Source: Pseudomonas kuykendallii (GTDB lineage Bacteria; Pseudomonadota; Gammaproteobacteria; Pseudomonadales; Pseudomonadaceae). Taken from it: a DNA stretch of 64,000 nt. This document shows positions 1-8,672 of this stretch, piece by piece. Numbering within the stretch: position 1 is the first letter of the stretch; the number at the start of each line of letters is the position of its first letter. The stretch is from the NCBI RefSeq assembly GCF_900106975.1, contig NZ_FNNU01000001.1, positions 990,260 through 1,054,259 of the forward strand. The letters run 5' to 3'. The position numbers and the translations under genes are program-made. The notes under the pieces were generated by a model, which saw nothing but the letters and a program-made list of their open reading frames with translations, did no database searches and had not been told where the DNA came from.

Positions 1-178
1 GCCCGGCCTCGGCGGCGATGCGGTTGAGGGTGTTGGCCAGGGACGCGGACGGCAACTGGTAGTCGCGCACGTCGCTGCGGCTGGCGGCTTCCTGGGCCAG
101 CGCGCTACTCCAGGGTTGGCTGGCGAGCAGGGCGGCGACCAGCAGGCTGGGACGGAAAAGGGTTTTCGAGGCGGACAT
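1..178 (-). CDS. TonB-dependent siderophore receptor, N-terminal fragment
   Basis: Only the first 59 or so residues lie in the window; the gene continues past position 1. The reading begins with a Sec-type signal peptide (MSASKTLF, then a Leu/Ala-rich stretch ending SALAQ) and goes straight into a secretin/TonB short N-terminal (STN) domain pattern with 'LPSASLANTLNRIAAEAG'. STN domains mark transducing outer-membrane receptors that signal through a FecR-type regulator to an ECF sigma factor. Both partners lie immediately upstream on the same strand, so this is probably their cognate receptor. The ligand cannot be told from this fragment. Confidence 0.85.
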   Translation of the reverse strand, partial: MSASKTLFRPSLLVAALLASQPWSSALAQEAASRSDVRDYQLPSASLANTLNRIAAEAG

Positions 179-242
179 TCGGGAATGGCTCCTGGACAAG
201 AATGAATCTCAATGTCCCTTTGCCGAAGCAAAATCGAAAAGT

Positions 243-267
243 GATAGGGCGCGGCGAAAATATTTCC
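243..267 (-). promoter_or_regulatory. FecI-type ECF sigma promoter for the TonB receptor
   Basis: Read on the minus strand the DNA has GGAAAT (267-262), exactly 17 bases, then TC (244-243). This is the published FecI-class promoter pattern GGAAAT-N17-TC. It lies about 65 bases upstream of the receptor start and just beyond the fecR-like stop, where the cognate sigma factor should act. The -35 part sits in an 18-base near-palindrome (253-270). Motif match only. Confidence 0.6.
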
Positions 268-283
268 GCCGGCGCCATTCCCG

Positions 284-1258
284 TCACTGCTCCTTGGTCG
301 CCGCCGGCACCACCGTCACCCACCAGTCGGTGTGCCGTTCGATGCCCACCGGCAGGCTCGGCGGCAGCGCGGCGAGGGCCAGGTCGCTGTCGTTCAGCGG
401 GAAGCTGCCGGTGATGCGCAGGTCCGCCAGGCGCGGGTCGAGGCCGAGATGACCGCGCCGGTATTCGCCCAGGCGCTCGATCAGTTGGCCCAGCGGCATG
501 TCCTCCACCACCAGCATGCCGCGGCTCCAGGCGTCGGCGGCGACCGGCGCGGGCTGGCTGGCGCCGAGCCCGTCGCCGCGCATCAGCACCTGTTGTCCTT
601 CGCCGATGATGCGTTCCTCGTCGCCCCGTTCCGGGTGCGCGGCGACGGCCGACTTCAGCACGATCAGGCGCGTGCCTTCGGGTTCGCGACGGACCAGGAA
701 GCGTGTGCCGAGGGCGCGCAGATCGCCCTCGGCGGTCTGCACGATGAACGGGCGCGGGTCGCCGTGCGCGGTTTCCACCAGCATCTCGCCGCCGCGCAGG
801 ATCACCCGTCGCTCGCGGGCGTCGAAGGCGATATCCAGCGCGCTGCGGCTGTTCAGGCGGATTCGCGTGTGGTCGGGCAGCTCGACGTCGCGCTGTTCGC
901 CGCTGGCGGTGACTTCATCGGCCAGCCAGTCGCTCAGCGGGCGTTGCTGCTGGAGCAGGCCGAGCGTCAGCCCGACCATCAGCAGCAGGCCTAGGGTCGT
1001 GCCGCCGAGCCGGCGCAGGCGCCGCCGCACTTCGCCTTCGGCGCGCTGCAGCGCGCGCCGCGCGGGGCCCGACGCGGCGCCGTGCAACTGCTGGTCGATG
1101 CCGCCCAGCTGCGCCCAGGCGCGCGCGTTGTCCGGATGCGCGGCGTGCCAGCGGGCGAACGCCTGCTGCTGGCCGTCGTCATCGCCGGCGCCGAGGTTCA
1201 GTTGCCAGGCGATGGCCTCGTCGAGGACGCGCGCGCTGACCGGGCGGGTATCGATCAT
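284..1258 (-). CDS. FecR-family sigma factor regulator
   Basis: A 324-residue inner-membrane regulator that relays receptor occupancy to the ECF sigma factor. The N-terminal ~80 residues resemble the cytoplasmic anti-sigma part of FecR (DUF4880-like 'EAIAWQLNL...FARWHAAHPDNARAW'). A single membrane segment lies near residues 86-103. The periplasmic FecR domain follows ('LNSRSALDIAFDARERRVILRGGEMLVE' region), and the C-terminus has an STN-like stretch. The ATG at 1258 overlaps the sigma-factor stop by four bases (ATGA), so the two are translationally coupled. A longer reading from 1288 would overlap the sigma gene further and is less likely. Confidence 0.9.
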   Translation of the reverse strand: MIDTRPVSARVLDEAIAWQLNLGAGDDDGQQQAFARWHAAHPDNARAWAQLGGIDQQLHGAASGPARRALQRAEGEVRRRLRRLGGTTLGLLLMVGLTLGLLQQQRPLSDWLADEVTASGEQRDVELPDHTRIRLNSRSALDIAFDARERRVILRGGEMLVETAHGDPRPFIVQTAEGDLRALGTRFLVRREPEGTRLIVLKSAVAAHPERGDEERIIGEGQQVLMRGDGLGASQPAPVAADAWSRGMLVVEDMPLGQLIERLGEYRRGHLGLDPRLADLRITGSFPLNDSDLALAALPPSLPVGIERHTDWWVTVVPAATKEQ

Positions 1259-1773
1259 GTCGGTTCGCCGTAGAGCGCGATGTAGCACTGGCGCAGGCCC
1301 TGGGCCAGGTACTGGCGCACGCGTGGCACCGAGACGCCGAGGCGCTCGGCGATCTCGGCGTGGCTCATGCCGTCGAGGCGGCTGTGCAGGAAGGCGGCGC
1401 GGGCGCGGGTCGACAACGTGGCGAGCAGGCGCTCGACCTCACGCAGCGTCTGCAGTATCTGCAACTGCTCTTCGGCGCTGGGCTGCAGGTCCTCGGGTTG
1501 GGCGGCGAGTTCGTCCAGATAGGCGCGTTCCAGCGCGCTGCGCCGGAAGTGGTCGATCAGCAGGCCCTTGGCGATGGTGCGCAGCAGCGCGCGCGGCTCG
1601 CGCGGCGCTTGCAGGTCCTGGCGGGCGAGCAGGCGCAGGAAGGTGTCCTGGCTGAGGTCCTCGGCGCGCTGCGGGCAGTTGAGGCTACGCCGCAACCAGG
1701 CGAGCAGCCAGTCGCGATGACCGCGATACAGCAGTCCGACCACCTCGTGGTTCGGCGATTGCCCGGTCGACAC
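1255..1773 (-). CDS. ECF sigma-70 factor, FecI/iron-starvation type
   Basis: A 172-residue extracytoplasmic-function sigma factor. Region 2 is at about residues 10-75 ('RAEDLSQDTFLRLL' is the characteristic 2.1-2.2 helix). Region 4 is at about 110-165 ('SHAEIAERLGVSVPRVRQYL' helix-turn-helix). The start is a GTG at 1773, preceded on the minus strand by GGAGG at a good distance. With the FecR-like gene and the STN-containing receptor it forms a cell-surface signalling cassette. A Fur-like box upstream suggests expression only under iron limitation. Confidence 0.9.
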   Translation of the reverse strand: MSTGQSPNHEVVGLLYRGHRDWLLAWLRRSLNCPQRAEDLSQDTFLRLLARQDLQAPREPRALLRTIAKGLLIDHFRRSALERAYLDELAAQPEDLQPSAEEQLQILQTLREVERLLATLSTRARAAFLHSRLDGMSHAEIAERLGVSVPRVRQYLAQGLRQCYIALYGEPT

Positions 1774-1802
1774 GACCAGCCTCCATTGCGCACGCTGGCC
1801 GC

Positions 1803-1821
1803 AAAACGAGAATTATTCGCA
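1803..1821. promoter_or_regulatory. Fur-box-like element upstream of the ECF sigma gene
   Basis: The 19 bases contain the core GAGAATTATT, typical of Pseudomonas Fur boxes, 30-50 bases upstream of the sigma start. The right arm (CGCAC) departs from consensus, so the call is tentative. Confidence 0.4.
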
Positions 1822-1872
1822 CATGATCGCAAATGTCGTTGGTGCCCGCAATGCCGGGGTATGCCGGTCGGA

Positions 1873-2574
1873 TTAGAGGGATTGCGCGCGCTGCCGGCGG
1901 CGCCAGCCGGCCAGGCGCTCTTCCAGCGCGGCGAAACTGTCCATGCCCTGGCGCCGCGCGTGGCTGAACAGGATCAGCGCCAGTTCCGCGGTGGCCAGGG
2001 CGTCGGCGCTGGCGTTGTGGCGCTGCTGCACCTGCAGGCCGAAGTATGCGATCCAGTCGTCCAGCCCGCCCTGGCGAATGTTCGCCTGGGGGAACAGCAG
2101 CGGCGCCAGCTCGGCGAGGTCGATGAACGGGTGCAGCAGCCGATGGCCGAGGCTGTGTTTCAGCGCGCGGGCCAGCATGCGTTGGTCGAACGGCGCGTGG
2201 AACGCCAGCAGCGGGCTGTCGCCGAGGAACTCGAGGAAATCCAGCAGCGCGCCGGCCGGGTCGCTGCCGGCGGCCACCGCGTCCGGGCCGATCCCGTGGA
2301 TCAGCACGCTTTCGCTGACCTGGTGATTGTCGCGCTGCAGGGTGCGCTCGAACTGCTGGCCGAGCTGGATCGCGCCGTCGTCGATGACCACCGCGCCGAT
2401 CGCCAGGACCAGGTCGCGGCTGGTGTTGAGCCCGGTGGTTTCCAGGTCGAGGACGACGAAGCGCTGGTCGCGCAGCGGCAGCGCGCCGCTGGCCACGCCC
2501 GGCAGGGCCTCGAGGCGCTGGCGCTGGCGATCGTCCAGGCTCGGCGCGCGGCCGTTCAGCCAGGAAAACCTCAC
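1873..2574 (-). CDS. DnaQ-family 3'-5' exonuclease
   Basis: A 233-residue DEDD exonuclease related to the DNA polymerase III epsilon subunit. The first acidic motif is 'VVLDLETTGLN' (D and E bind metal). A later 'LLAFHAPFDQRML' carries the second motif, and 'RHNASADALATAELAL' supplies the terminal H..D pair. The start is a GTG at 2574 overlapping the stop of the upstream gene (GTGA), so it is coupled to the DUF294 protein. This exonuclease/DUF294 pair recurs in pseudomonads; its role in repair or nucleotide turnover is not established. It is too divergent to call dnaQ. Confidence 0.85.
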   Translation of the reverse strand: MRFSWLNGRAPSLDDRQRQRLEALPGVASGALPLRDQRFVVLDLETTGLNTSRDLVLAIGAVVIDDGAIQLGQQFERTLQRDNHQVSESVLIHGIGPDAVAAGSDPAGALLDFLEFLGDSPLLAFHAPFDQRMLARALKHSLGHRLLHPFIDLAELAPLLFPQANIRQGGLDDWIAYFGLQVQQRHNASADALATAELALILFSHARRQGMDSFAALEERLAGWRRRQRAQSL

Positions 2575-4502
2575 AGCTGATACCTCAGCGCCAGGCTGCT
2601 CTGCAGGCGCTGCGCCTGGCGGAAGGATTCGCGCAGGATGCGCCGGTCGAGGTGGTTGAGGGTGTCCGGGTCGAGGCGGTTGGAGTAGGGCAGGTTCTGC
2701 CGCGCCTGTTGCTGGTGCTGCTGCATGCGGATCAGCTGGATGATGTGGTAGGCCTCCTCGTAGGCGCCGCCGTCCTGGGCGTCGATGATGTCCCGCGCGA
2801 CCAGCTGGCGCAGGCGTTCCAGGGTGTTGCCGGCTTCGATGCCGTGGGCCAGGGCGAGCAGCCGGGCGCCGTCGACAAAGGGCGTCAGGCCCTGCACCTT
2901 GAGGTCCAGGGTGTCCTTCTCCGCGCCCTTGCGGGCCACCACGAAATCGCGGAAACGGCCCACCGGCGGGCGCTGGCGCAGGGCGTTCTCGGCCATCATG
3001 CGCTGGAACAGGCGGTTGTCGTCGATCTGCCGCAGCACTTCGCGGCGCAACTCGTCGCAGCCTTCCGGCGGGCCCCAGACCGCGCGCAGGTCGAAGTAGA
3101 TGCTCGAGCCGAGCAGGTTCTCCGGCGTCGCCTCGCGGATGAAGCCGGCGAAGCGCCGCGACCACTCGGCGCGCGACAGGCACAGCTCCGGGTTGCCGGC
3201 CATGATCCGCCCCTGGCACAGGGTGAAGCCGCACAGCGCCAGGCCCTCGTTGATGCGTTCGGCGAGCGGCAGCAGGCGCCCGCGGATCGCCGCGGCATCG
3301 GCCGAATCCTCGGCATCGAAGAGGATGCCGTTGTCCTGATCGGTATGCAGCGTCTGCTCGCGACGGCCCTCGCTGCCGAAACACAGCCAGGTGAAGGGCA
3401 CGCCGGGGTCGCCGCATTCCTCCAGCACCAGCTCGATTACCCGGCACACGGTGTGGTCGTTGAGCAGGGTGATGATGTGGGTGATCTGCGTCGAGCTGGC
3501 GCCGTGGGCGAGCATGCGGTCGACCAGCAGATGGATGTCGCGGCGCAGCGCCGCCAGCGTCTCGATGCGCCCGGCGTGGCGGATGGTCCGCGCCAGGTGC
3601 ACCAGGTCGACGCGTTGCAGGGAGAACAGGTCGCGCTCGGACACCACGCCGCTCAGGCGGCCGTCCGCGACCAGGCAGACGTGGGCGATGTGCCGCTCGG
3701 TCATCGCGATGGCGGCGTCGAAGGCGCTGGCGGCGGGCGTCAGGTGGAAGGGGTCGCGGATCATCAGCGCGTCGATCGGCTGGTTCATCTCGCCGCCGCC
3801 GGCCACCGCGCCGCGCAGGTCGCGCAGGGTGAAGATGCCCAGCGGGCGCTGCTCGGGGTCGACGATCACGATGCTGCCGACGCTCTGCTCGTCCATCAGG
3901 CGCACCGCCTCACGCAGCGGCGTGCCCGGCGCACAGCTCACCGGCTGGCGCATCGACAGTTCGCCCAGGCGGGTATCCAGGGAATATTGCGCGCCCAGGG
4001 TTTCCGCGGCGCGCAGCTGGATCTGCTGGTTGACCTGATCGAGCAGGCTGCTCACCCCGCGCAGGGCGAAGTCGCGGAACACGCTCGACACGCCGAACAG
4101 CTTGACGAAGGCCGGCTTGCCCAGCTGCAGGCAGAAGGTGTCCTCGGCGGCGAGGTGTTCGGTGCGCGTGGCGCGTTCGCCGATCAGGGCGGCCAGCGGG
4201 AAGCATTCGCCGGCGGTGATCTCGAAGGTGGTCTCGGTGCCGCGCCGGGCGCTGTGCGGGCGTTCGCCGTGCACCCGGCCCTGCTTGACGATGTAGAAGT
4301 GTTGCACCACGCCATCGGCGGGTTTGATGATGGAGTCGCCGCTTCCGTAGAAGCGCAGCTGGCAGTTCTCCACCATGAACGCCAGGTGGGCGTTCTCCAT
4401 CTGGTTGAACGGCGGGTACTTCTGCAGGAACTCCATGGTGCCGTGGATGTTCTGCAGCACGGCGGTCTTCCCCGCCTGGGCGAAGGCGTCGGCTTTGCTC
4501 AT
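2571..4502 (-). CDS. cNMP-binding / CBS / DUF294 putative nucleotidyltransferase
   Basis: A 643-residue cytoplasmic multidomain signalling protein. A Crp-like cyclic-nucleotide-binding domain occupies about residues 15-130 ('FYGSGDSIIKPADGV'). A pair of CBS domains lies at about 150-280 ('SVGSIVIVDPEQRPLGIFTLRDL'). A GlnD-like nucleotidyltransferase follows, with the signature 'FGSEGRREQTLHTDQDNGILFD' containing the GS and DxD metal/nucleotide motifs, then a helical DUF294 C-terminal part. The ATG at 4502 begins MSKADAFAQ; the in-frame extension upstream is low-complexity Arg/Pro-rich and is rejected. The natural substrate is unknown. Confidence 0.88.
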   Translation of the reverse strand: MSKADAFAQAGKTAVLQNIHGTMEFLQKYPPFNQMENAHLAFMVENCQLRFYGSGDSIIKPADGVVQHFYIVKQGRVHGERPHSARRGTETTFEITAGECFPLAALIGERATRTEHLAAEDTFCLQLGKPAFVKLFGVSSVFRDFALRGVSSLLDQVNQQIQLRAAETLGAQYSLDTRLGELSMRQPVSCAPGTPLREAVRLMDEQSVGSIVIVDPEQRPLGIFTLRDLRGAVAGGGEMNQPIDALMIRDPFHLTPAASAFDAAIAMTERHIAHVCLVADGRLSGVVSERDLFSLQRVDLVHLARTIRHAGRIETLAALRRDIHLLVDRMLAHGASSTQITHIITLLNDHTVCRVIELVLEECGDPGVPFTWLCFGSEGRREQTLHTDQDNGILFDAEDSADAAAIRGRLLPLAERINEGLALCGFTLCQGRIMAGNPELCLSRAEWSRRFAGFIREATPENLLGSSIYFDLRAVWGPPEGCDELRREVLRQIDDNRLFQRMMAENALRQRPPVGRFRDFVVARKGAEKDTLDLKVQGLTPFVDGARLLALAHGIEAGNTLERLRQLVARDIIDAQDGGAYEEAYHIIQLIRMQQHQQQARQNLPYSNRLDPDTLNHLDRRILRESFRQAQRLQSSLALRYQL

Positions 4503-4768
4503 GGCTGGCTCGCTCTTGTTATTCAGCGCGCATGGTCGGCTGCACCCGGCACGCTCGACATTGGACGTAAGTCTAGTCGGGCCCCGGCAACCTCCGGTAA
4601 CAGACGCGCCGGAACGGGTGAACGCGGCGCCGGCACGGCGTCTCCGCCGTTCCGTCGAGAGGCGCGGCGAGGCGTCTGGCCAGGCATTTTTGAACCTAGC
4701 CGGGGTATCCGGGTCGCTTGTGGTCACGGGAATGCATGGTGGGTTCCCATCGGACTGGAGATCAGCCT

Positions 4769-5821
4769 ATGAATAGCGCTTCGACCCTGTGGGGCAAACT
4801 CTGTGCGCTGCTGTTCGCGACCTTGCTGGCGAGCGCCGCCCAGGCCCAGGAGGCGCCTCCGCAGCTGGTCGGCATCAACGTCGCCGGCGCCGGCTTTTCG
4901 CCGGGCACGCTGCCGGGCAAGCACGGCACCAACTATTTCTTTCCGCCGCCGGACTATTTCGTCCAGTGGAAGGAACGCGGCATCACCTGGATTCGCTTCT
5001 CGATCGTCTGGGAGCGCCTGCAGCCGCAGCAGTTCGGCGACTTCGACGCCGACTATGCGGCGCGCATCGACAAGACCCTCGAGGACGCCAAGGCCAACGG
5101 TATCCGCGTGATGCTCGACGTGCACAATTACGGGCGCTACTACGGCAAGATCATTGGCGACGCCGATGTGCCGATCAAGGCCTACCAGGATCTGATGGAG
5201 CGCATCGCCGAGCGCTGGTCGAAAGACGACACGCTGTACTCCTACGACCTGATGAACGAGCCCTACGGCGACGCCGAGCGCTATTGGTTCGATGTCGCCC
5301 AGGCCGGCATCGACGGCGTGCGCAAGTACGACAAGACCAAGACGATCTACGTCGAAGGCCGCAGCTGGTCGTCGGCGCAGCGCTGGCCGGGGCTCAACGA
5401 CGACCTGCTGAAGCTGGTCGACCCGGCGGACAACCTGGTGTTCTCCGCGCACATCTACGCCGACAAGGACAGCAGCGGGCTGTACAAGCAGGCGATGCCG
5501 GACAACTACGACCCGATGGTGGTGGTCAAGCGCGTCGAGCCCTTCGTCGAGTGGCTGCGCCAGCACGGCAAGCGTGGCCACCTCGGCGAATTCGGCGTGC
5601 CCAACAACGATCCACGCTGGCTACCGATCATGGACAATCTTCTGAGCTACCTGCAGCAGAACTGCATCCCGGTGACCTACTGGGCCGCCGGGCCTTCGTG
5701 GGGGCGCAACTACCACATGTCCATCGAGCCGCTGGACGGCAAGGACCGGCCGCAATGGCCGGTGCTGCAGAAGTATCTCGGCAGCGGCGGCTGCGAGGCG
5801 ATCGGCCCGAAGAAATCCTGA
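4769..5821 (+). CDS. Secreted glycoside hydrolase family 5 (endoglucanase-like)
   Basis: A 350-residue exported (beta/alpha)8 glycosidase. A Sec signal peptide covers residues 1-26 (cleavage after AQA). Catalytic landmarks are 'YDLMNEP' (acid/base Glu164 of the NEP motif) and 'HLGEFG' (nucleophile Glu274), with 'DVHNYG' in between typical of GH5 cellulases. The ATG at 4769 has GGAG 8 bases upstream; an in-frame ATG-less extension lacks a signal peptide. Likely substrate is a beta-1,4-glucan or similar exopolysaccharide; exact specificity cannot be read from sequence. A membrane acyltransferase gene follows 295 bases later. Confidence 0.88.
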   Translation: MNSASTLWGKLCALLFATLLASAAQAQEAPPQLVGINVAGAGFSPGTLPGKHGTNYFFPPPDYFVQWKERGITWIRFSIVWERLQPQQFGDFDADYAARIDKTLEDAKANGIRVMLDVHNYGRYYGKIIGDADVPIKAYQDLMERIAERWSKDDTLYSYDLMNEPYGDAERYWFDVAQAGIDGVRKYDKTKTIYVEGRSWSSAQRWPGLNDDLLKLVDPADNLVFSAHIYADKDSSGLYKQAMPDNYDPMVVVKRVEPFVEWLRQHGKRGHLGEFGVPNNDPRWLPIMDNLLSYLQQNCIPVTYWAAGPSWGRNYHMSIEPLDGKDRPQWPVLQKYLGSGGCEAIGPKKS

Positions 5822-6116
5822 AACCCCTGCCCACTGGCGGTTTCGGCGCGGTGTATCCGGACAGCTACGTTCGTCCGGATCGTCGCCGCGTCCGGAACCG
5901 GCGGACCTTTTTGCGCTCCAAGTTGGGCCCTATAGCCGGGTTGCGAGAAGAAACCTCCTGAAAGGATGCCGTTCGGCAGAGACGAATGCCGGGCAGTCGG
6001 CCTCCCGTTGCCAGGAGTGATCGCAGAGTGAGTGCGTCGCCCGTCGTCCGGCGATGCGCCTATCCCGCTTCGCCCTGGTTATGAGACCTCCACGGGCTTT
6101 CGAGAAAAGGATGTTC
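5822..6116. other. Intergenic stretch between GH5 and acyltransferase genes
   Basis: 295 bases with no convincing gene. There is an upstream 'ccggcggaccttttt' stretch and several GC-rich inverted segments, but no clean terminator or promoter that I can defend. Confidence 0.5.
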
Positions 6117-7157
6117 ATGAACAATCGCAACCTCTGGGTGGACTACGGCAAAGCCATCGGCATCGTTCTGGTCGTGTACGGCCACGTCGTGCGCGGGTTG
6201 CTGGCGGCCGGGATCATCGAAGACCACATCTTCCTGCACAAGCTGGTGGATAGCGTCATCTACAGCTTCCACATGCCGCTGTTCTTCTTCCTTTCCGGGT
6301 TGTTCTTCTGGCACTCGATGAGCAACCGCGGTGCCAACGGGGTGTTCCTCAGCAAGATCGACACGGTGTTCTACCCCTTCGTGCTGTGGTCGATCCTGCA
6401 GGGCTGCATCGAGGCGCTGCTGTCCAACTACACCAACGGCGATGTCAGCCTGGCCAAGGTGTTCTCGCTACTCTGGGCCCCGCGCGCGCAGTTCTGGTTC
6501 CTCTATGCGCTGTTCCTGATCTTCACCCTGAGCGTGCTGCTCTACCGGCGCAGCGCGATGTTCCTGCCGCTGCTGGTGGCGGGCGCGGTGATCTACATCT
6601 TCCAGAACCGTGGGCCGAACTTCTTCGTCTTCAACTTCATCGCGCAGAACTTCGTGTTCTTCGCCTTCGGCGTCTGGTTCAACAGCATTCGCGGGCACAT
6701 CGAGAGCCGCGCCGGCCTCGTCGCGGCGCTCAGCGGGGTGGCCTTCGTCGTGCTGGAGTACGTCTTCCACGGCGTGCTCGGCCTGCGTTACGAAGACCGC
6801 GGGGCGCTCTCGCTGGTGGTGGCGATGACCGCCATCCTGTTCGTCGTCAGCGCCTGCATGGTGCTGGCGCGCAAACCGCTCGGCTGGGTGCTGACCCTCG
6901 GCGCGCTGTCGATGCCGATCTACCTGATGCACATCCTCGCCGGCAGCGGCATCCGCGTGATTCTCAGCAAGTTCTTCGGCATCGACAGCGTCGCCGTGCA
7001 TATCCTCGCCGGCTGCGTGATCGGCCTGGTGCTGCCGGTGATCGCCGCGAAGATCCTCGAGGCCATGGGCATCAAGTGGCTGTACGAGGCGCCGGCCTGG
7101 ATGTCACTGGACAAGCGTCGCCAGCGCCGCCTGGCGGTCGCCCCGCGCAGCCTCTGA
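6117..7157 (+). CDS. Acyltransferase 3 family membrane protein
   Basis: A 346-residue integral membrane protein with about ten hydrophobic segments. It begins 'WVDYGKAIGIVLVVYGH'; the H23 of this motif is the conserved acyltransferase-3 histidine, and 'MPLFFFLSGLFF' is the second family hallmark. Such enzymes O-acylate sugars or exported polysaccharides and resemble fucose 4-O-acetylase-like proteins. The start at 6117 is preceded by AAAAGG at six bases; an ATG at 6111 in the same frame sits on the ribosome site and is less likely. Proximity to a secreted glucanase suggests polysaccharide modification; this is inference. Confidence 0.85.
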   Translation: MNNRNLWVDYGKAIGIVLVVYGHVVRGLLAAGIIEDHIFLHKLVDSVIYSFHMPLFFFLSGLFFWHSMSNRGANGVFLSKIDTVFYPFVLWSILQGCIEALLSNYTNGDVSLAKVFSLLWAPRAQFWFLYALFLIFTLSVLLYRRSAMFLPLLVAGAVIYIFQNRGPNFFVFNFIAQNFVFFAFGVWFNSIRGHIESRAGLVAALSGVAFVVLEYVFHGVLGLRYEDRGALSLVVAMTAILFVVSACMVLARKPLGWVLTLGALSMPIYLMHILAGSGIRVILSKFFGIDSVAVHILAGCVIGLVLPVIAAKILEAMGIKWLYEAPAWMSLDKRRQRRLAVAPRSL

Positions 7158-7235
7158 GCGGCGCCCGCGGCGGGGCGATCTTTTCCGCCGGATTGCGGTT
7201 ATAAATGATCCCTCTTCCCGCTCAGCGAAGCCGCG

Positions 7236-8672
7236 ATGCTGCCGATCCTTTCCGCCCATCCCCTGATCAGCGCCGTGCTCCTGCTGGCCATCGACCTGCT
7301 CGCCTGGCAACTGGTCGACGAACGTCACAAGCCGTGGAAGATCGCCGCGCGGCTGGGCATCTTCCTGCTCTACAGCCTGCTGATCTTCGAGGCCGGCCTT
7401 AGCCCGCTGCAGGCCGCGCCCTGGGCCGACGACGTTCCGCTGCACCTGCTCGCCATCATGCTGGAAATCGTCTGGTGGCTGTTCTGCGCGCGCACCCTCA
7501 CGGTGGTCATCGGCCCGCTGCTGATGCCGCGCGGCGGGCACACCGGGCGCCTGGTGCAGGATGTGCTTGGCGCGATCATCTTTCTGGTCGCCATCGTCGC
7601 CGCCGCGGCCTACGTCATGGAGCTGCCGGTACGCGGCCTGCTGGCCACGTCCGGCGCGGTGGCGATCATCGTCGGCCTGGCGTTGCAGAGCACCCTGGGT
7701 GACGTGTTTTCCGGGATCGTGCTGAACACCACCAAGCCCTATCAGCTGGACGACTGGATCTCCATCGACGGCATCGAAGGCAAGGTGGTGGAGATCGACT
7801 GGCGTTCCACCCACCTGCTCACCGCCCAGGGCAGCATGGCGGTGGTGCCCAACTCGGTGGCGGCCAAGGCCAAGATCCTCAACCTGAGCCGCCCGCGCGA
7901 CGTGCATGGCGTGTCGATCCGCCTGGAGCTGCCGCGCCTGGTGCGCCCGCGCAAGGCGCTCGACGCCCTCGAGCGCGCGCTGCAGGGCTGCAGCGAGCTG
8001 CTGTCGACGCCCAGGCCCAGCGTCGGCATCAAGAGCTCCGGCATCGACAGCGTCGAGTACGAACTCACCGGCTTCGTCGATGCGATGGCGAAGAAGGCCG
8101 CGGTGCGCAATCAGCTCTACGACCTCGCCTACCGTCACCTGGAGGCCTCCGCGGTGCTGCGCGAGGATGCCCCGGCGCAGACGCCACGGGAAATCTCCCG
8201 CGCCCGTGCGCTGCTCGACGACGTGAAGATCTTCCGCACCCTGAGCGGGCCGCAGAAGGACGAGCTGAGCGGTCACCTGATGCGCCAGGACCATGCCGCC
8301 GGCGAAGAGGTGATCGCCCTCGGCGCCCTCACCGAGGACCTGCTGATCATCGGTTCGGGGGTGATCGGGGTGTCGGTCTCCGATGGCGCGACGCTGATCG
8401 AGGCGGGGCGCATGGGGCCGGGCGAGATCATGGGCGAGGAGAGCCTGATTTCCGGCCAGCCCTCGCAGGCGCGCTTCGCCGCGCTCACCGCCTGCGTGCT
8501 CTACCGGATCGACAAGGCGCACATCCAGACCTGCCTGGAGGCAGGAGGCGAGGTCGCCGAGGCGATGACGCGGCTGCACCATTTCCGCCAGCAGGCCAGC
8601 CAGTCGCTGCTGCTGCAGAAGCCGGTGGCGGTGCACAAGGCCGGTTTCCTCAGCTGGTTGCGCAAGCGCTGA
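7236..8672 (+). CDS. MscS-type channel with C-terminal cyclic-nucleotide-binding domain
   Basis: A 478-residue inner-membrane protein. Four hydrophobic segments fill about residues 1-150. The MscS pore helix and beta domain follow ('[22 protein letters not shown]' then '[24 protein letters not shown]'), to about 300. A Crp-like cNMP-binding fold occupies about 325-445 ('[24 protein letters not shown]' is the phosphate-binding cassette region). This order defines the bCNG branch of the MscS superfamily, reported as ligand-gated rather than strongly mechanosensitive. Its 3' end overlaps the convergent nitronate monooxygenase gene by 23 bases. Confidence 0.9.
   Translation: MLPILSAHPLISAVLLLAIDLLAWQLVDERHKPWKIAARLGIFLLYSLLIFEAGLSPLQAAPWADDVPLHLLAIMLEIVWWLFCARTLTVVIGPLLMPRGGHTGRLVQDVLGAIIFLVAIVAAAAYVMELPVRGLLATSGAVAIIVGLALQSTLGDVFSGIVLNTTKPYQLDDWISIDGIEGKVVEIDWRSTHLLTAQGSMAVVPNSVAAKAKILNLSRPRDVHGVSIRLELPRLVRPRKALDALERALQGCSELLSTPRPSVGIKSSGIDSVEYELTGFVDAMAKKAAVRNQLYDLAYRHLEASAVLREDAPAQTPREISRARALLDDVKIFRTLSGPQKDELSGHLMRQDHAAGEEVIALGALTEDLLIIGSGVIGVSVSDGATLIEAGRMGPGEIMGEESLISGQPSQARFAALTACVLYRIDKAHIQTCLEAGGEVAEAMTRLHHFRQQASQSLLLQKPVAVHKAGFLSWLRKR

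Noticed and set aside
2652-4772. 706-residue plus-strand frame opposite the DUF294 gene
   Set aside because: Shadow composition, no ribosome site and no recognisable domain.
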